Source: Fistularia commersonii | Taxonomy: Eukaryota; Chordata; Actinopteri; Syngnathiformes; Fistulariidae | Assembly (NCBI GenBank): GCA_037954325.1 | Contig: JBBMNZ010000017.1 | Coordinates: 9,212,001-9,276,000 of the forward strand | Direction of reading: 5' to 3' | Length of the DNA: 64,000 nt | Shown here: piece after piece, positions 27,032-39,800 of the stretch | Layout: each line of letters opens with the position of its first letter | Numbering within the stretch: the first letter of the stretch is position 1 | Made by a program: the position numbers and the translations under genes | Notes under the pieces: generated by a model | The model's database searches: none | Told to the model about the DNA's origin: nothing | The model's input: only the letters and a program-made list of their open reading frames with translations

Positions 27032-29122
27032 CTTTTTGTTTACCTGTCACTTTGTTTTGTTTTTGCTATCTCACCTGTTGTTTGTTAAAAACCAGCAGCA
27101 GGAGGACGAACAACTGACCCAGAACCAGAACCAACAGGAACCCTAGGTACTGGGGTTGGGGGTTGGGAGATGAGGGGGGTGCAGATTTATCATAATGGAT
27201 CACATTGCTTTTCGGTAGCTAGTTATCGATTACTATCTTACCATTACTACTATCTTCAAATGGAAAATAAGTTAAAAGGACAAAGTAAAATTAAGGACAT
27301 CGTTCTGACATTTTTAGGAGTTTGTGATAAGATAATATTTAGTTTAAATTCTTGTTTCCCGGTTCTTATTGCATGAGCAATGATTTTTTTTTTTATTAAC
27401 TGATGTATTTATTTATTCATTCATTCAGTTATTAACTATATTGGTTACCCTTTAGTCAGGGTGCCCACTCCGCTGCTACTGAGCGAGAGGCAGGGTTCAT
27501 CTTGGTTTTGGCCACACATAGAGATATACAGTTATTCACACCTCTGGGCAATTTAGAAGTTTCAATTCATCTATTGTATATTTTTGGACTTTTGGATTTT
27601 TGGAGGAAACACGAGAAATCAATGCATGCCTGGGGAGAAATTGCAAACGCCACACAGAAAGGCCCCATCAGAATCACACCAGGAACCTTCTTGCTGTCAG
27701 ATTGAAGCGCTAGCCACTCTACCACTGTACCATATATTTATTTTATTTATCTTATTTCATCGGAAAGGTGATGCTAGGAATGGCAAAGCAAGTTGATCTT
27801 TGTGCACATTTTATGACATATTTAAGCACACGCTTTGAGGGCGGCGTGGCTTGGAGGAATCGTCTTTGGAACTGAATAATCGGGGTTCAATTCCAACCTC
27901 CTCTTAGTTTGTCAAAGTGTTGTTGGAAAAGACACTGAACCCTTAACTGCTCCCCTTGCACTGCTAAACAGCATGCCAACTGCTCATGGTTCATCCATGG
28001 TGGGTTAAATGCAGAGAATCAATTTCCCACAAGGGGAAAACATTAATATAAACATCGATTCAAAATGTGATACAACAGAAGTCTTTCTATTTGTAACGTT
28101 GTAAAAGATATTTATCTACTTTATATATCGGCTTAAAGAATGTCAATGATCACAGAACTTTACGTGACCAGATGTTGACTCACAATAAATAACAAATGTC
28201 GGTTCTCCCAGTGGGTTCCTATCCAACCCACAACGCTGCCCATCACAACCACTACACCAGTCAGGAACAACACTCCTCCCACTATCTTTAGGTTATCTAA
28301 ATACAAACACATACAAAAATGACATGTTACACTGTAGCGATAAACTTTGAGACAACCTAACTTTTGAATTCTACTTACCCAAGGAGATGGCTGTAATGAA
28401 GTTTCCATTATCAAACAGGATCCAAATTGCACAGCCGGTAACACTCAGACCAAGAGCCTGCACAGACAGGAAAAACAGTTAATGTTGTCAGAGGCAAAGT
28501 TTCCTTTCCACACAAAACCAAGTGGGAATAAGCAATTTATTGTAACACTAACACCAAACGATGAAATGTATCCAATCTCTGTACTGTCTAGACTGTCCCA
28601 GTCATCGTATCCAGCGTGTGGCTTTGCTGCAATTAAGTGGATACATCTTCCTGAGGGGGGATGCAGCTTTCATTGACCCCAAAGTCTGAACCTAGCATCG
28701 ATATAATGCCATTATAGCCATTTTGCAAAGCAAGGATTTGTATTTGCTGTATTGTGTAAGAAATTACAGGAAATTCTTTTTTAAATAAAATTACCTGGAG
28801 GTCAGAAAGAAGTTACATGTGAATGACCAATGAATAAAACAATGAAGGGAATGAACAATGCATAAAAAGTCCTGAAAATTAGTCAATATATGACTAAGAA
28901 ACAAATCTTTTTAAAGTTATTAAGATTGGAGTGATGTTTGTCGGATGTTACAAGATTTTGTGTTTTTGAAGGGCATTTCAAACGTTGTTTCTTGCTTTAT
29001 TGTTGTTTCATATCATTCAGTCCTCCAAATGAGATAAGAGAGATCAGGTTTCTCACCAGAAAGATGCCATTAAAAAGTGACGAGCAGAATTTCAGCAGCT
29101 GAATCTTCACATGTAGTTTCAT
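23333..29122 (-). CDS. Tetraspanin of the CD37/CD82 type, 284 aa
   Basis: Four-span plasma-membrane organiser. Coding exons in transcript order: 29122-29057, 28457-28379, 28296-28184, 27149-27075, 26760-26665, 25106-24915, 24390-24307, 23482-23333, joining in frame to 855 bp. The start is MKLHVKIQLLKF. Transmembrane segments lie at about 12-35, 52-72, 85-107 and 217-240. The large loop has CCG at 146-148, PCSC at 171-174, C187 and the QGC motif at 207-209, giving six cysteines. The PCSC motif and the loop ending in WLHENIVTIVG point to the CD37/CD82 subgroup, whose members work mainly in leukocytes. N-glycosylation sites: N165, N179, N192. Odd: the usual Cys after TM2 is W73 (GWIG instead of GCxG), and the usual Cys a few residues on is H82. 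The tail is acidic and ends AYTDTDD. The gene is divergent from the semaphorin. I cannot separate a CD37 from a CD82-like paralogue by eye. Confidence 0.92.
24218..24266. repeat. (CA)n microsatellite in the tetraspanin last intron
   Basis: Uninterrupted CA run about 40 bases from the donor of the penultimate exon (the exon's low end is 24307). Open frames across it are artefacts. Confidence 0.95.
27000..27030. repeat. (TA)n microsatellite
   Basis: About 15 TA units in the intron next to tetraspanin exon 4. Confidence 0.9.
27510..27735 (-). repeat. Second tRNA-like fish repeat, minus-strand copy
   Basis: Carries the reverse complement of the block at 22640-22740, including GGAGAAATTGCAAACGCC and CACACAGAAAGGCCCC, and ends with a TAGCCACTCTACCACTGTAC block. 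It lies in a tetraspanin intron. Confidence 0.65.
27839..28045 (+). repeat. tRNA-like short interspersed repeat, copy 2
   Basis: Same family as 19757-19970. A clear B-box-like GGTTCAATTCC is present at about 27886. It lies in tetraspanin intron 3, antisense to that gene. Confidence 0.7.
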
Positions 29123-29702
29123 CTTGGCCCAGTTAGTACGATCCCCCGTCTGTTCCCTCAAAGAAGCCTGTATTCCCGTCACCACATTTTTTCATATCTT
29201 GTTTTCACCTGAGGTCAAAGTTTACTTCCTCATTCCCATCAAACATTTACACGAATGTTTCCATGGAGACATACACACCTCCTTTACTTTCAGGGATTAT
29301 TTACTTACATGAAATAATTCAAAACAATAACTACATGCATGCTTAGTGTTTTCCCTTTTTAGTTGTCTATTTGCTGTTCTTTTATGTAAAAATTAGATGA
29401 TAATTTCTGTTATTCAAATACCTACAGCTGAAGCTGCTGCCCAGCTGGATGTTAAAATTTTTAAGAAGGTATTTATTGAAATATTCGTAGAGACAGTTTT
29501 TATAGCTATTCTGTTGAAACACATATCGACATCACAACATGAGATAGCCTAAAGTCATCAATACCCTCAAATGAGGAAATTTGTTATATTATAAAAAAAA
29601 ATAAACATGTGGCTTGAACATTATTGAGATTGGAAATGTCATCAGTTGGTTTACTTTTTCTTGTGTCTGTTACAGGATAAAATGTACCCATCATCTTCTG
29701 TT

Positions 29703-30262
29703 CCTTTCGGCTTTTCCCTTCAGGAGTCACCATCAAGCCAACAGACTTGCTCCATCTAACCCTATTCTCTGTATCCTCTCCTCACACCAACTAAATTCAT
29801 ATCATCTCTCACTACATCCATAAATCTTCTATTTCATCTTCCTCTGGACGTCCTGCCCAGCACCATTACATTACATTACATTATATTACATTACATTACA
29901 TTACAGTCATTTGGCAGACACTTTTATCCAAAAACACTTACAAGAAGTGCAATTCAGTCACAGAAGATCCAAAGTGCCAGTAGTTGAAAGTCAGAAGTGA
30001 CCACTCAACCAAATAGCCATCTCAGAACCATATACATACATTCATTTCATCTTTTTTTTTTTTTTTTTTTTGGCGGGGGTTGGGGGCCAAGTGCGATTAG
30101 TAGGGTAGTGCTTGGTGAAGAGGTATGTTTTCAGCTCCGATTCCAGCATCTGTCTACCGATATATTCACTATCCCTCCGCTGTGCATGCCTGAACCATCT
30201 CAGTCTGGCTTCTCTGACCTTCTCTCCAAAACATCTAACATGTGCTGTTCCTCTGATGGACT
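29703..30262 (-). mobile_element. RTE-like LINE 3' fragment split by another repeat
   Basis: Minus-strand LINE 3' coding block at 29703-29858 continues at about 30134-30262. Between them lies a second fish repeat (about 29862-30133) that begins with an ACATT pentamer run and the block CAGTCATTTGGCAGACACTT, and contains a poly-T run. The order of insertion is LINE first, the other repeat second. Confidence 0.65.
29865..29905. repeat. (ACATT)n pentanucleotide repeat
   Basis: About eight units with one TATAT variant, at the edge of a repeat containing GTCATTTGGCAGACACTTTT, a block widespread in fish genomes. Confidence 0.85.
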
Positions 30263-30815
30263 CATTCCTGATGATAATATGTTTCCCGAAATATTGCGCA
30301 TCATTTGAAGCAGTGAAGAATTTATATTGGTTAGGGTTGAGATCACACATCAGTCAGATCCAGTGAAAAAAAAAAAGAAATCTGTAATTACACAAACACT
30401 AGAATCTTCACTGTCATGTGTTGAAATGAAACACTCAGTAAAGGAGGAAGTGACACAGGATGGAGTAAACCGCCCCCACCTTTCCACTATGACATACTTG
30501 CCTCTTTGCCTTGAAATGTCTTAGTGCTCCGAGTTCAAGTTCCCATTTTATCAACGATGACATTAAAAACTGAAAAGCAACAAATTGAATTGCACCCCAA
30601 CAACTTACGATGAATTTACTTGCAAAATCACTCTTTTTTAAAATTAACGGAAATAGTGTTGTTAATCATCTAAAATGTATTTCTTAGGTCCAATCAGTGA
30701 GACTTAGAAGTGAGGCGGCATCAGTGAGGAGGAAGCTGCGACAAGTAGGTTGCATTATACGAACCATCAGTCAGCGGACAACCACAAGACATCTTGCCTT
30801 CGGGAGTTGGCGAAC

Positions 30816-33800
30816 ATGGTGCTGTTTTTCACCCTGACGCTTCTCGCCGTGACAATAACAGCAGCCACGCTGCCACCTGCTCGGATATCTTTTTCCCTCA
30901 GTGAGTCCAAAAAAGAATCCATGATCAATGGGTCAATTGTTTGTTTTTTTTTAATATACAGAACTTTCTTGAGCGTTATCCCTTTTTATTTAATGATTTT
31001 TGGATGTGATTGTGTTCTGCTACAGATAAATGTTTATGAACCATTTAACATTGTACTAAATATTCATTTCGATTATCGAGAGATGGATCTTTCATAAAAC
31101 GTAAACTCTTAAAGTTTGGGCCTCGTGAGCTTTTGTGAAGAGTTTTTTTTTGTTTATTAACTAGTTTGTTTTAATGTTGCTGAACTGAACAACAGACAGG
31201 TCTACATGTCAGAAAATTATAAAACAGGATATTTGAACATACAGTGGTTCACAGTTGTGGTATTCAAACAAGATGTATGTCTATCACATTGCTGGCTGAA
31301 TGATCTGTCAAACGTGGGCAGACGATATTACTTTTACAAGTATCTGAGGATGAAATGTATCTGAGTAAAGAGCTGATATTGTAAATATTTGGTACAAAAA
31401 TAGCAAACAAAAAAAGGATTTTTCAAATCTAGGTCAGTAATTTTCCTCCACGTTTGCAAAGAGCCTACAATAAACATTTTTACCCCTTACATAGTAACAG
31501 CATGATTTTTCTGAACGTGTGACAGAGTGGCAAATAGAACACAATTAAAGACCAAACAGGGGTATCTAAAATTTACTCAAGGAATAACAACTGAAATTGT
31601 AGAGCTGGAGAAATAAAACAGTGCAAAATCTCTTCTGTTTCTGGCCACATGTGAAACAAAAAAACATACAAACCTGGGAAATGTCAGACAAAAGAAGTTT
31701 TAGCCTTGATGAGCAATTAAGGAGCAGGAAAACTGAAAAAAAAATCCTCAACATTGAGTCGCAACATTCAAATTGGATAAAAGCAAGGAACAGTTAATCA
31801 TTTTACTCTGTAAACAGAATTGCTTTTTCAATTAAAAAACGTGAGTCAGCACTGAGCGCAGGGACCAGGCTTTAACTAACTAGCCTGTAGATCCCATGGA
31901 AAATGTCATAGAGCCATTGATCGACAAGCCTATCTAAAAGACCTCTCGTTGGCCTTATCAAATTCACCCCAAACCCAGAACCACGTCAATCATTTTTTCA
32001 CAGCCTGTTACCCAATTGAAGGTTCAGGGAACCCCAGGGCCAGTAAGTCCGGGAGGGGCTCCTTCAACCACGAATTCACCTCAAATTCAATAAAATGGTA
32101 GGCTGACAATGGCTCATTGACTGGGGTGCAAATCTCTTTGGTAGATCTTCCAGCCGGCAATTTTGACTCACAACCAGGTGATCAACGGCTCACAACTCTC
32201 CCAATCTCTTTGACTGAGTTTCAAAGACACACACCTAAAACTATGACCTAAATATGTGGTTACAAAGTCAGTCGCATGCATTTTATCTCTGTATGCCTTT
32301 CTACTGGTGCAAGCAGACAATTGACTTCATATTTTCAAACTTATTTTAATTAGGATTTTAAACACTTAATAATCTTAATCCTTGCATCACCTGCAGGAGA
32401 TTGACAACCAGAACAAAACAGCGGTTTTCTGCTGCATGTCATATTGAACACAACATATGCTATCAGAATATATCTTGTCATCTTAGAATTGAAAGTTCCT
32501 GGTTGATTCCTGATCTCCTCCAAGTATGTCGAAGCGTTTTTGAGCCAGATAGTGAACACTGGATAATTCCTTCCCAGGTGTCAGTCAGTGGCTGGCTGCT
32601 GCTCATGGTTCATACAAGAGAGGTTAAATGCAGAGAACAAACGTGTTCTGCTGTATGTGTAATTGAATGAGACAAAATAATTTTTTTGCAATAAACACTA
32701 ATGAGAATGAATGGAGAACTTAGATCTGAAGCTTTAACATTTTTTTTTTTATGTTTTCACAATGACTTGCTTCTTCCCAAACAATTTATTGCTTTTGATG
32801 TTTAATTTAGCAAATTTAGGGAGAGAAATTATATTTGCGACATGTGGCCTTATCTGTTATTTATTCTGGTGACACAATTGTGACCCATTTATAATTCACT
32901 GCAGGAATATGAGATGATGGTTCCATCCTGTTTGGATGACTGCGAGACCTCTGAACCACTTCCTCACCAAACTTTAAACACAATTGCACTAATAAGGCAA
33001 AAGTAGAATTGGCATGTTTCAGAACCCAATGTAGGTCTTTCTTTAATACAAATTTGGTTGTTTAAATGTCTTATTGCACTGCCACTGTCCCATTGCACAT
33101 ATCATATTAATATCTATATCTAAAATCATATTACTATCTATATCTATAATCATATTTATAATAATGTTTATACTCTTTCTATCAGCACATATTCAAACGC
33201 ATTATGGGCAGCAAAGTAGGAATTTCACTGTACAGAGAAGCACCTTTTTACACTGTACATGTGACAATAAGTGCTTTGAATCTTGAATCATGAGTTTGGT
33301 CATGTTAGCATCAGGAAATTGCCCTTGTCATGTGATCAATGGTTAAACACATTGTACAGGATAGGAAGTGTAAGAAACATTTTTTTGAGGCCAAACATTT
33401 TGTTCAGAGCAGTCAGGAGAAAATGTGGTTTACTTGACATCAATGAGAAATGTATTAAAATTACAGGGATGGAGATGAGTGAGATGATATGCAATTAAAT
33501 AGGAAATAAAAAAGGAAAGGATGGAGTAAGAAGAGCAAAACAAAGAAAAGTATTCTCAGAAAGGATGAAAAACAAAACAGATTTAGTCATCCCTGATAAG
33601 ACAATGCAGTGTGATTCCAACTTTACAGATAATAATGAATGAACTCCATAAACGATAAAATGGAGAATGCATTAAATCACTTAGTGTGAATATGTCAAAC
33701 TGTATAAACATATCCTGGGAAAAAAAACATAAATTGCTCTGTGGCCTCAAGACTTCTAACTTCTGAACAGCCTCCTCATCTTTTTCTGAATTCAGACTCT

Positions 33801-36800
33801 CCAGAAAGACCCCTGGTCCACTTCAGTCGCTCTGATATCCGCAACACCACCACCCTATGGCTAAGCAAAGATCAGTCCACCTTGTATGTAGGGGCAAAGG
33901 ATACTATCCTGTCACTGGATGTCAGGCAAAGGGACGTCATCAGCCTGAAGAGAAAGGTGAAAGGATTTGCATAACAAGTTTCACTTAAATCACAATGAAT
34001 CCGCTCTTGAATGTTTCCGCCCTTTCACACAAAAATGATTATGTCATATTTCAATAAAGATTTCATAACATAATTTGTTGAAATAAACAAAATACATTTG
34101 ATACATTTATTTGATACATTTGATACAAAATACATTTACACTAATGTTACGTTCAGTCATTAAATGGTATCGTGTTTATCACTTCAATCAACATAAATTG
34201 GATTTCAATTATTATGCTAGACCCGAAGTCTGTTTTATTTATATATATTTATTTATATAATAACATGGCTAAATGACGCTGATCTGATAACAGAATTTAA
34301 AATCTTGACAGATTTTAGACTGCTATTTATATGTAACATCTTAAATATCTGCTTGTGTTGATGGTCATTTATTTGATTTTATCTGATATTAGATTCTCTA
34401 AGTTCTGACTGCTACATCCTTTCTGTCTCTGTGTTGTATTCAGGTGCATTGGGGTCCATCGGAGAAAAATATTGACGACTGCCAAGGGAAACAAAAGAGC
34501 CGTATGGTAACTGATCCGATCAACTAGCAAATGTAGATTACTTGATTGATTTAATCTTCTTTTTTCGCGCAAAGATTGGCCTCCTTCAAAGTGTTCAGGA
34601 TTACATCTTTAGCCAGGGACGATCACTAAATCTTGAGAATCTGAGAATATCTAAGATGTTAAACTTATTAAGACGCAGAAACCTGTAAATATTCACCCAT
34701 CACCATTCCATCACTATCACCATTTCCATCACCAGTTGGATCAAGCAGGCATTTAAGGGGAGTTTTTTTATACCTAGCTTTGAAAAGTCGCTAGATTGTA
34801 GACTTGCTATATTGTGTAAATTTCCACAATAAAGTAAAATCTAACAAAACTAACTTTCATTTTTTCCATATCTTTGCAGTTTGACTGCCCAAACTTTGTG
34901 CGTGTGCTGCAGCCCATTAATTCCACCCATTTGTATGCTTGTGGCAGCTTTGCCTACAATCCCCAAGATGCCATCATTGTAAGTTACACAAAGAAAATCT
35001 TACACCATTATACTAACAAATAAACTTGAATTACTCCTTTGCATTAGGCTGTTTATCATCATACTGAGGTCTCTTTTAAATAACTTTTGTTGAATCAACA
35101 CAGCCTTAGTATGTTATTTAAAGTGAAACTTTGCGCTTCAGCAGAAAATGCGGATGGACAGTATTTGAGTGAGATTGATGTCAGTAAATAAGTTATATAG
35201 TTTGGGGTATATCACAATTTCAAAAAATAGTAGATAATGTTTTTCAAAACTTATTTTGGTACGTCAACAGTGACTATAGATAGACTGATTTGGCCAACAG
35301 TGGCCCTTCCCCCTTAGAGTTAGAGATCCGTTGATACTTTGTCATCTTTTCAACTTACTAGCAGCTTGTATCCATGTGCACTTTACACCTTATAGTTTAA
35401 TGTTTACTGTTTAATGTATTGGTGCATGTTAGAGTTTAATTTGAATTCTGTCATTTTCATTTCGTTAATTTCATGCCAACGCTGGATTATGAGAAAGGTC
35501 TTATCAATTCCTCTGTACGTCTAGTACAATAAAGCTGACTTTGAATTCGAACATCTTGCACGGAAGTTCACTTGAGCGTTGAAATTTCCCAGAAGATATA
35601 TGATGCCATCGGGTGGTTTCCTGTTAAAAAATATAACCAGTGACTCCATGAAGGGTTGATAATAAAGTAGTTTGAGCCCGTCGTATCAGTAATCACTTCA
35701 CATTTGGTAACATCCGACAAACAGAAACACATTGATTGCCTTCTCAGGATGCTGAGAGCCTCTCCATCAGCCAACAAAAAGCAGCCGTGGGTCGGTGTCC
35801 CTATAACCCTTTTGAAAGGAGCACGGCACTTATGATCGGTCAGTCTGCTGACTATTTTTAATGTTATTATCAAATGTTAGACTTTACATTTCCCCAACTG
35901 TAAATTATCTTTTGTGGGACTAACCAAAGGTCTTTCCATAAAAATCCATCCCATAGTTTTAATGATTATCATTATTCTTCCAGATTTTACCATATCCCAC
36001 ATCAATGTTTGTTGTTGTTTTTTTTTTTGTTTTTTTTGCAAAACACACCAAATAAGCATCTTTGTGTCCTCAAATAACTGATTGGTTGTTTATCATGTCC
36101 AGACGAGGAGCTGTTCACCGCCACCACCACTGATTTCAAAGGACAGATCAAACGGATCTCACGTCATTTCAGCAAAAACAACCACGCAGATGTCAGCTTG
36201 CACTCAGGAGCAAACATATTAGTCGGTGAGTGCTAATGGCATCAATCAATTAGCAGGATATAACAAAAAACAAAATTACTCCATTTTACTCCAACACAAA
36301 GGGGTAGATATCATATGTGTATAAATATGTACATATATTACAATATCTCAATAGCATTTCATTTGCTCAGACACATTTTGGCTCCAATTTCCAATATACA
36401 TAAACCCACATATGTACATATAAATATTGGAGATAAGGGGCAATCGTGAGTTTGCGCGCACGTGTTGCATATGGTATTTACAGATATCGGGATCTAATGG
36501 TTAATATGGTTGGGTTAGTGTGTGTCATTCAGTACAATTTTAAAAATTCTACAATTTAACAAAATGACAGGCATGTCATACCTTCAAATTACAACCTATG
36601 TAATGTTATGCCGTGCAATACCTGGGAATAAATACAAAGTTATTGATAAAATAGAGATATGTCAGAAATTGTCTTTTATTGTCGCTGAAGTTTACTGTGA
36701 CTGTCAAAGGTCAGGAGAAAGAGTAACTTCACTTGATTTCACTCGATAAATCCAAAATATAATCTCTGCTCCCTTTTTTGTCCTTGAAGCCAAGCAAGGG

Positions 36801-39800
36801 TGCCAAAGTTTTTGTTTTCATTTTTCTATCAAAGGGTATCCAGGGAATAATGCTTACTAATGAGAACACCCCCCAGTTATTCTTGTTTGAGAAAGTGAGC
36901 TGCCAGGTCACAAACTACTCTAGATGTTCTTTTCTCCAATATATGATTTTGATCTGATTGGACAGAGAGGAACAATACATTGTACAGGACTGTCTCAGAA
37001 AATTAGAATATTGTGATAAAGTTCTTTATCTTCTGTAATGCAATTAAAAAAACAAAAATTACTTTTCCATGATATTCTAATATTTTGAGATAGGATTTTT
37101 GAATTTTCTTAAGATGTAAGCCATAATCAGCAATATTACAATAACAAAAAGGCTTGCAATTTTTCAGTTGTTTTGTAATGAATCCAGAATGTATGACATT
37201 TTTGTTTTTGTAATTGCATTACAGAACATAAAGAACTTTATCACGATATTCTAATTTTCGGAGACAGTCCAGTATGTGATTAGCCAATCATTTCCGGTCA
37301 AGAGTAAGCACATTTTTGATATGAGTTCCCCATTACATCAAATCTGTCACAAAAAGTACACTTCTTGTTTCACCACGCACAACATTTTTCGTTTTTTGAA
37401 AGAACCGTGCTACATCCGTTTCCTCATTTTTGCTCATTTAATGCTGTTCCTTTTCATTGACTCAGTTTCATGTTTGAATAATGTTCTTTGAATCTATTTG
37501 TTTTAATTAGACAAGACACACTGTATAATTTAGTCGCCGATAAAGTGACTGTGATCGTGAAACTATGTTCTGTTTGGTTTTCTTTCATCGCTTCCTGTGT
37601 TTCAGACCCGACCTTCATCGGCTCATCGGCAGATCTGGCTGAGAGAAAAGTTTACTTTTTCTTCAATGAAAATGGACAAGAGTTCAAATTTTTAGATGAG
37701 CCAAGGATTACCCGTGTGGCCCAAGTCTGCAAGGTGACCCTCTGACCAGCCAAATAATGCGTGACAACATTAATATCGATAGTAAAAGTCAAGGGGTTCA
37801 TACTTTCTTTGAAGGTGTTTATTTTCCAAATGTTCCAATGAAATATTTACCTGATATCAGGTAACTTCAGTCAATTGAAATTTTTCCAGAAAATAAATGA
37901 ATGAAAAAAAAGAAACAAATGAATCAAACACTATTAATCCCTCTATAATTACTTGACATTGAAATAAATATAAAATACAGCAAAAATAGTGAACAATTAA
38001 ATTAGAATTAACAATAACCTTTATGTAAATCCTTACAGACTCATTAAAAGTTGATTCTATCTGTATATTATGATTCCAAATAAAATCTCCAAATAATGCA
38101 AGGCATAACAAATATGGATTTAAAAATTAGCTAAAAATAGCCAGAATAACTGTTGGAAAAGTATTAGAAAATATGCAACCATCTGCTAGATCCAGGAATT
38201 TACCGGAATATGTGTCAAATTGTCCAGAAAACAATCAACACAGGACCCAAAAACAAAAATAATGAGATCATAAAAAAATGTCATGAGATGGGAGGCAAAT
38301 AACACAAAACATTGCCTTCTTACGAAAGGTATCTAATTTATTTTGACAGGACGATGTCGGGGGAGAGAGAACTCTGCAGAAGAAGTGGACGTCCTTTGTC
38401 AAAACCAGTCTGATCTGTCAAATCCCCAAAAAGCTTCCCTTCAACATCCTGCAGGATGTCTTCACTCTCTATCCTCAAGAGGGGGGCCGGCCAGCTGAGA
38501 CACTGTTCTATGGTGTTTTCACCTCACAGTGGTAGGAAAAATGGCCAAAAACAGCCAAAAAAGGCCTTTCACAAATATGCTTACAAAACCAAATAACTTC
38601 GGTGCACTAAAAACATGCACTTCCAAAAAGTTACAAAACACAAATTGCAGGCACCGTTTGTCCCACCGACCAAATGCATTGTAGTTCGTGTTGACTGAAG
38701 AACTGAAGTGCAATGATCATCAGGAGTGAATTAAGTGCCTGTCTGTTCTCCCACAGGTCATCCAGTGAAGATTCAGCAGTCTGCATTTTTAAACTGTCTG
38801 ACTTGAGGCAAGCTTTTTTGGAAGGCAGCAGCGACCTGTCGTCTGAGTGGACGTCACAGGGAAGGCACCTGGGACAGGTGAGAGGCTTTCCAAGCTGTTT
38901 CACCAAAAAGACAGACTTATAAAACACTGAGTTTGAACTCACTTTTTAACCTATACAAGCTAAGGACTTTGCACTATAATAATTGTAGTATAAATAACTA
39001 ATTGTAACAACATTTACTTACTATCTTATTTATTTTACATTTGTTTTTGTGATTATTACTTTAATCTTCTGATTGTCGTCCTCTCTTAGTTTACCTTATA
39101 GCAACATATTTTTTTATTCACTCTTTTTTTCTCTATGTTGTTTACCATTACCTCTGGAGCTGTTTTTTTTTTTTTTTGCTTAAATTCCTTTTCACCTCAA
39201 CATTATCAATAGATTGTGAAGGATGGAAGGTGTCATTCCTTTGTCATTCCATGTGTTGTGATGGGCTTGGACTCTGTGTGTGTCCTCCACAGTGTGGACT
39301 GGAGACTGCTTCAGACTCCATGTTGGAAAATATGGGAAAAATGTTCTTTAACAGTCAAAGGGTGATGCCAGTCGGCGGCGGTCCGGTCCTTGTGTCTGCA
39401 CAGCATCGTTACAGTCGTGTGGCCGCCATGAAGACACAGGGATTAAATGGGAAAGAATATGATCTTCTTTACCTGCTAACAGGTGACTTGTCGAACACTG
39501 AAGAAAATGAGACATTAAAAGTGACGTGAGTTCAAAAGTGTTATTCATCCCTCTGGTATACAGGATCTGGAATCCTCCACAAGGTGGGTTTGTTTGACGA
39601 GGGTGCTCAGATCATTGAAGAGATTCAGGTATTCGGAGACCCTCAGCAAGTCCACAACTTCATCCTATCACCCTCAAAGGTACACATTGCACAAGAAGCT
39701 TCTGATTCACATCATAGATTCTTTACATTTTCATTTAATGTTTGGTTATTTATTTTTTTAACATTATTTTTTAATCCTCTTCTTGCTCCTTATAATATCA

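Larger units (their letters stand above)
29123..30815. other. Divergent promoter interval between tetraspanin and semaphorin
   Basis: About 1.7 kb that must contain the upstream regions of two genes read away from each other. The middle (29703-30262) is occupied by nested repeats. A CCAATCA box lies at 30690-30696 about 125 bases before the semaphorin start codon. Confidence 0.55.

Noticed and set aside
29865..29905. CRISPR-like array
   Set aside because: Tandem pentanucleotide without spacers, in a vertebrate genome.
36103..36120. Direct splice of semaphorin exon 34880-34978 to the exon at 36103
   Set aside because: The phases do not match. An intervening exon at 35748-35838 (GRCPYNPFERST) restores both frame and the conserved Sema-domain block.
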